The notes below the pieces were generated by a model that saw nothing but the letters and a program-made list of their open reading frames with translations, was not told the origin of the DNA and did not search any database. This document shows positions 4,128 to 5,209 of a stretch of DNA of 5,209 bases, in pieces; positions within the stretch are counted from its first letter, which is position 1, and every line of letters starts with the position of its first letter. Made by a program: the position numbers and the translations under genes. Source of the DNA: Phycisphaerales bacterium (GTDB taxonomy: Bacteria > Planctomycetota > Phycisphaerae > Tepidisphaerales > Tepidisphaeraceae); NCBI GenBank assembly GCA_028288905.1, contig JAQGHJ010000423.1, positions 1 through 5,209 of the forward strand. Direction: 5' to 3'.

Positions 4128-5209
4128 TCAAGCGATCAGGTCCCGCACCACGTTCCCGGCGACGTCCGTCAGCCGGTAGTCGCGGCCAGCGTGGCGGTAA
4201 GTGAGCCGCTCGTGGTCCATTCCCATCAGGTGCAGGATCGTCGCGTGGAAGTCGTGGACGTGGACTTGGCGGTCTGCCACGGAGATGCCGTAGTCGTCAC
4301 TCGATCCGTACGCCGTTCCGGGCTTGATCCCGCCGCCGGCCATCCAGCTGCTGAACGCGTTCGGGTGGTGCTCGCGGCCCTTGTGGTCCTTCGTGTCGAC
4401 CTGCGGCGTGCGGCCGAACTCCGTCGTCCAAACGACGAGCGTGTCGTCGAGCAACCCCCGACCCTTGAGGTCCTGCAGCAGCCCTGCGATCGCGCCGTCC
4501 ACGTTCCGGGCGAGCGGAACGTGGGCGGCCATGTCCGAGTGCGAGTCCCAGTTGTTGCTCGCCCCGGTGTCGATCAGCTCGACGAACCGGACGCCCCGCT
4601 CGACCAGCCGGCGGGCGACGAGGCATTGCCAGGCGAACCCCTTCGTGCTGCCCCGCTCCAGCCCGTACAGGTCGAGCGTCGCGTCGGTCTCGGCGGTCAG
4701 GTCGAACGCGTCCGGGGCCTGCTGTTGCATGCCGGCGGCCGTCTCGAACGACCGGATGCGGGCGGCGAGGTTGGCGTCGGCCCCGCCGGCCCGGGCCAGG
4801 TGCCCGCGGTTCAGGCTCGCGAGCATCGACAGCTCCATCGCCTGGAGGTCGCCGGACGGCAGCCGTCGCTTCATGTTCGGGATCGGGTCCGGGCCGGGCA
4901 CGACCCGGGTGCCCTGGTGGCAGGCGGGCAGGAAGTCGCTCGCCCACACCTGCCCGCCAGCGTACGGCAACTGCGGGGCGATCACGACGAAGCTCGGCAG
5001 GTTCCGGTTCAGTGTGCCGAGCCCGTAACTGACCCACGACCCGATGCTCGGCCGGGCGAACGTGACCGACCCGGTATGCACGCCGAGCGTCGCCTCGAAG
5101 TGGTTGCCGTGGTCGCCCTTCAGCGAGTTGATGACGCACAGGTCGTCGGCACATGCCGCGACTTTCGGGAACAGGTCGCTGACCATCAGCCCGCTCTTGC
5201 CGCGGGGCT
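4128..5209 (-). CDS. DUF1501 domain protein (sulfatase-like), N-terminus outside window
   Basis: The frame is open from the window edge to the TGA at 4128-4130, so about 359 C-terminal residues are visible. An ATG at 5186 exists, but the preceding codons (PRGKSGL) continue the family pattern GKSGLxVSDLFP, so the true start lies beyond the window. Full members are usually about 450-490 residues, often with a Tat signal. Counting from the Met at 5186, family motifs appear in order: DDLCVINSL (14-22), HxxATLGVHTGS (29-40), NWDSHSD (212-218), TTEFGRTP (254-261), REHHP (271-275), WMAGGGIKPGTAYGSSDDYG (281-300), HDFHATILHLMGMDHERLTY (311-330) and GRDYRLTDV (334-342). These belong to the alkaline phosphatase/sulfatase-like superfamily, with conserved His and Asp as presumed metal ligands, but the substrate is unknown. 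In planctomycetes DUF1501 genes often sit beside DUF1549/DUF1553 cytochrome-like genes; such a neighbour could lie just upstream, outside the window. Confidence 0.95.
   Translation of the reverse strand, partial: PRGKSGLMVSDLFPKVAACADDLCVINSLKGDHGNHFEATLGVHTGSVTFARPSIGSWVSYGLGTLNRNLPSFVVIAPQLPYAGGQVWASDFLPACHQGTRVVPGPDPIPNMKRRLPSGDLQAMELSMLASLNRGHLARAGGADANLAARIRSFETAAGMQQQAPDAFDLTAETDATLDLYGLERGSTKGFAWQCLVARRLVERGVRFVELIDTGASNNWDSHSDMAAHVPLARNVDGAIAGLLQDLKGRGLLDDTLVVWTTEFGRTPQVDTKDHKGREHHPNAFSSWMAGGGIKPGTAYGSSDDYGISVADRQVHVHDFHATILHLMGMDHERLTYRHAGRDYRLTDVAGNVVRDLIA

Noticed and set aside
4324..5028. Plus-strand frame of 234 codons
   Set aside because: It is antisense to the conserved DUF1501 coding region and has no recognisable motif.
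1..5209. CRISPR array, retron or other reverse-transcriptase system
   Set aside because: There are no regularly spaced repeats with unique spacers and no Cas, reverse transcriptase, integrase or transposase motifs in any credible gene.

Overview
The window looks like planctomycete DNA, most likely a Gemmata-type bacterium. It is GC-rich, it carries a DUF1501 (sulfatase-like) protein of the kind greatly expanded in Planctomycetes, and an intergenic repeat built on CACGAAG units resembles ones I recall from those genomes. Most starts lack a Shine-Dalgarno sequence, which also fits. The assignment rests on gene content and style, not on a database match.

The left part (1-2065) looks like accessory DNA. 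It holds the C-terminal end of an unrecognised protein (to 356), a stand-alone response-regulator receiver protein (551-910), a 94-residue helical protein of unknown function (965-1249), and a 110-residue protein with one N-terminal membrane segment on the minus strand (1469-1801). Two diverged direct copies of a 60-bp hairpin-bearing repeat (1261-1320 and 1850-1909) bracket the last gene.

The middle (about 1960-2175) is the most unusual stretch. On the minus strand it reads as a compact transcription unit: a sigma70-like promoter (2146-2174), the 5' half of a proline tRNA with anticodon GGG (2105-2065) that loses all tRNA similarity at the 3' side of the anticodon loop, a hairpin that includes the tRNA's own GGGGG run, and a strong intrinsic terminator ending in six U. 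A 12-bp inverted repeat (TTGGGTGTAAAA) brackets the segment from the break to the terminator, and a third, imperfect copy lies 22 bp further out. This may be the scar of an integrative element at a tRNA gene, or a tRNA-half-derived small RNA.

The right part (2300-5209) is conventional, with all genes on the minus strand. It holds a DUF1501 protein (incomplete at its 5' end), an NMT1/THI5-like ABC transporter substrate-binding lipoprotein, and a thioredoxin of the TrxC type with an N-terminal zinc ribbon. A 117-bp inverted-repeat element sits between the first two. The three genes share orientation but are separated by gaps of 138 and 202 bp, so they need not be one operon. No transporter permease or ATPase, histidine kinase, integrase or transposase is present in the window.
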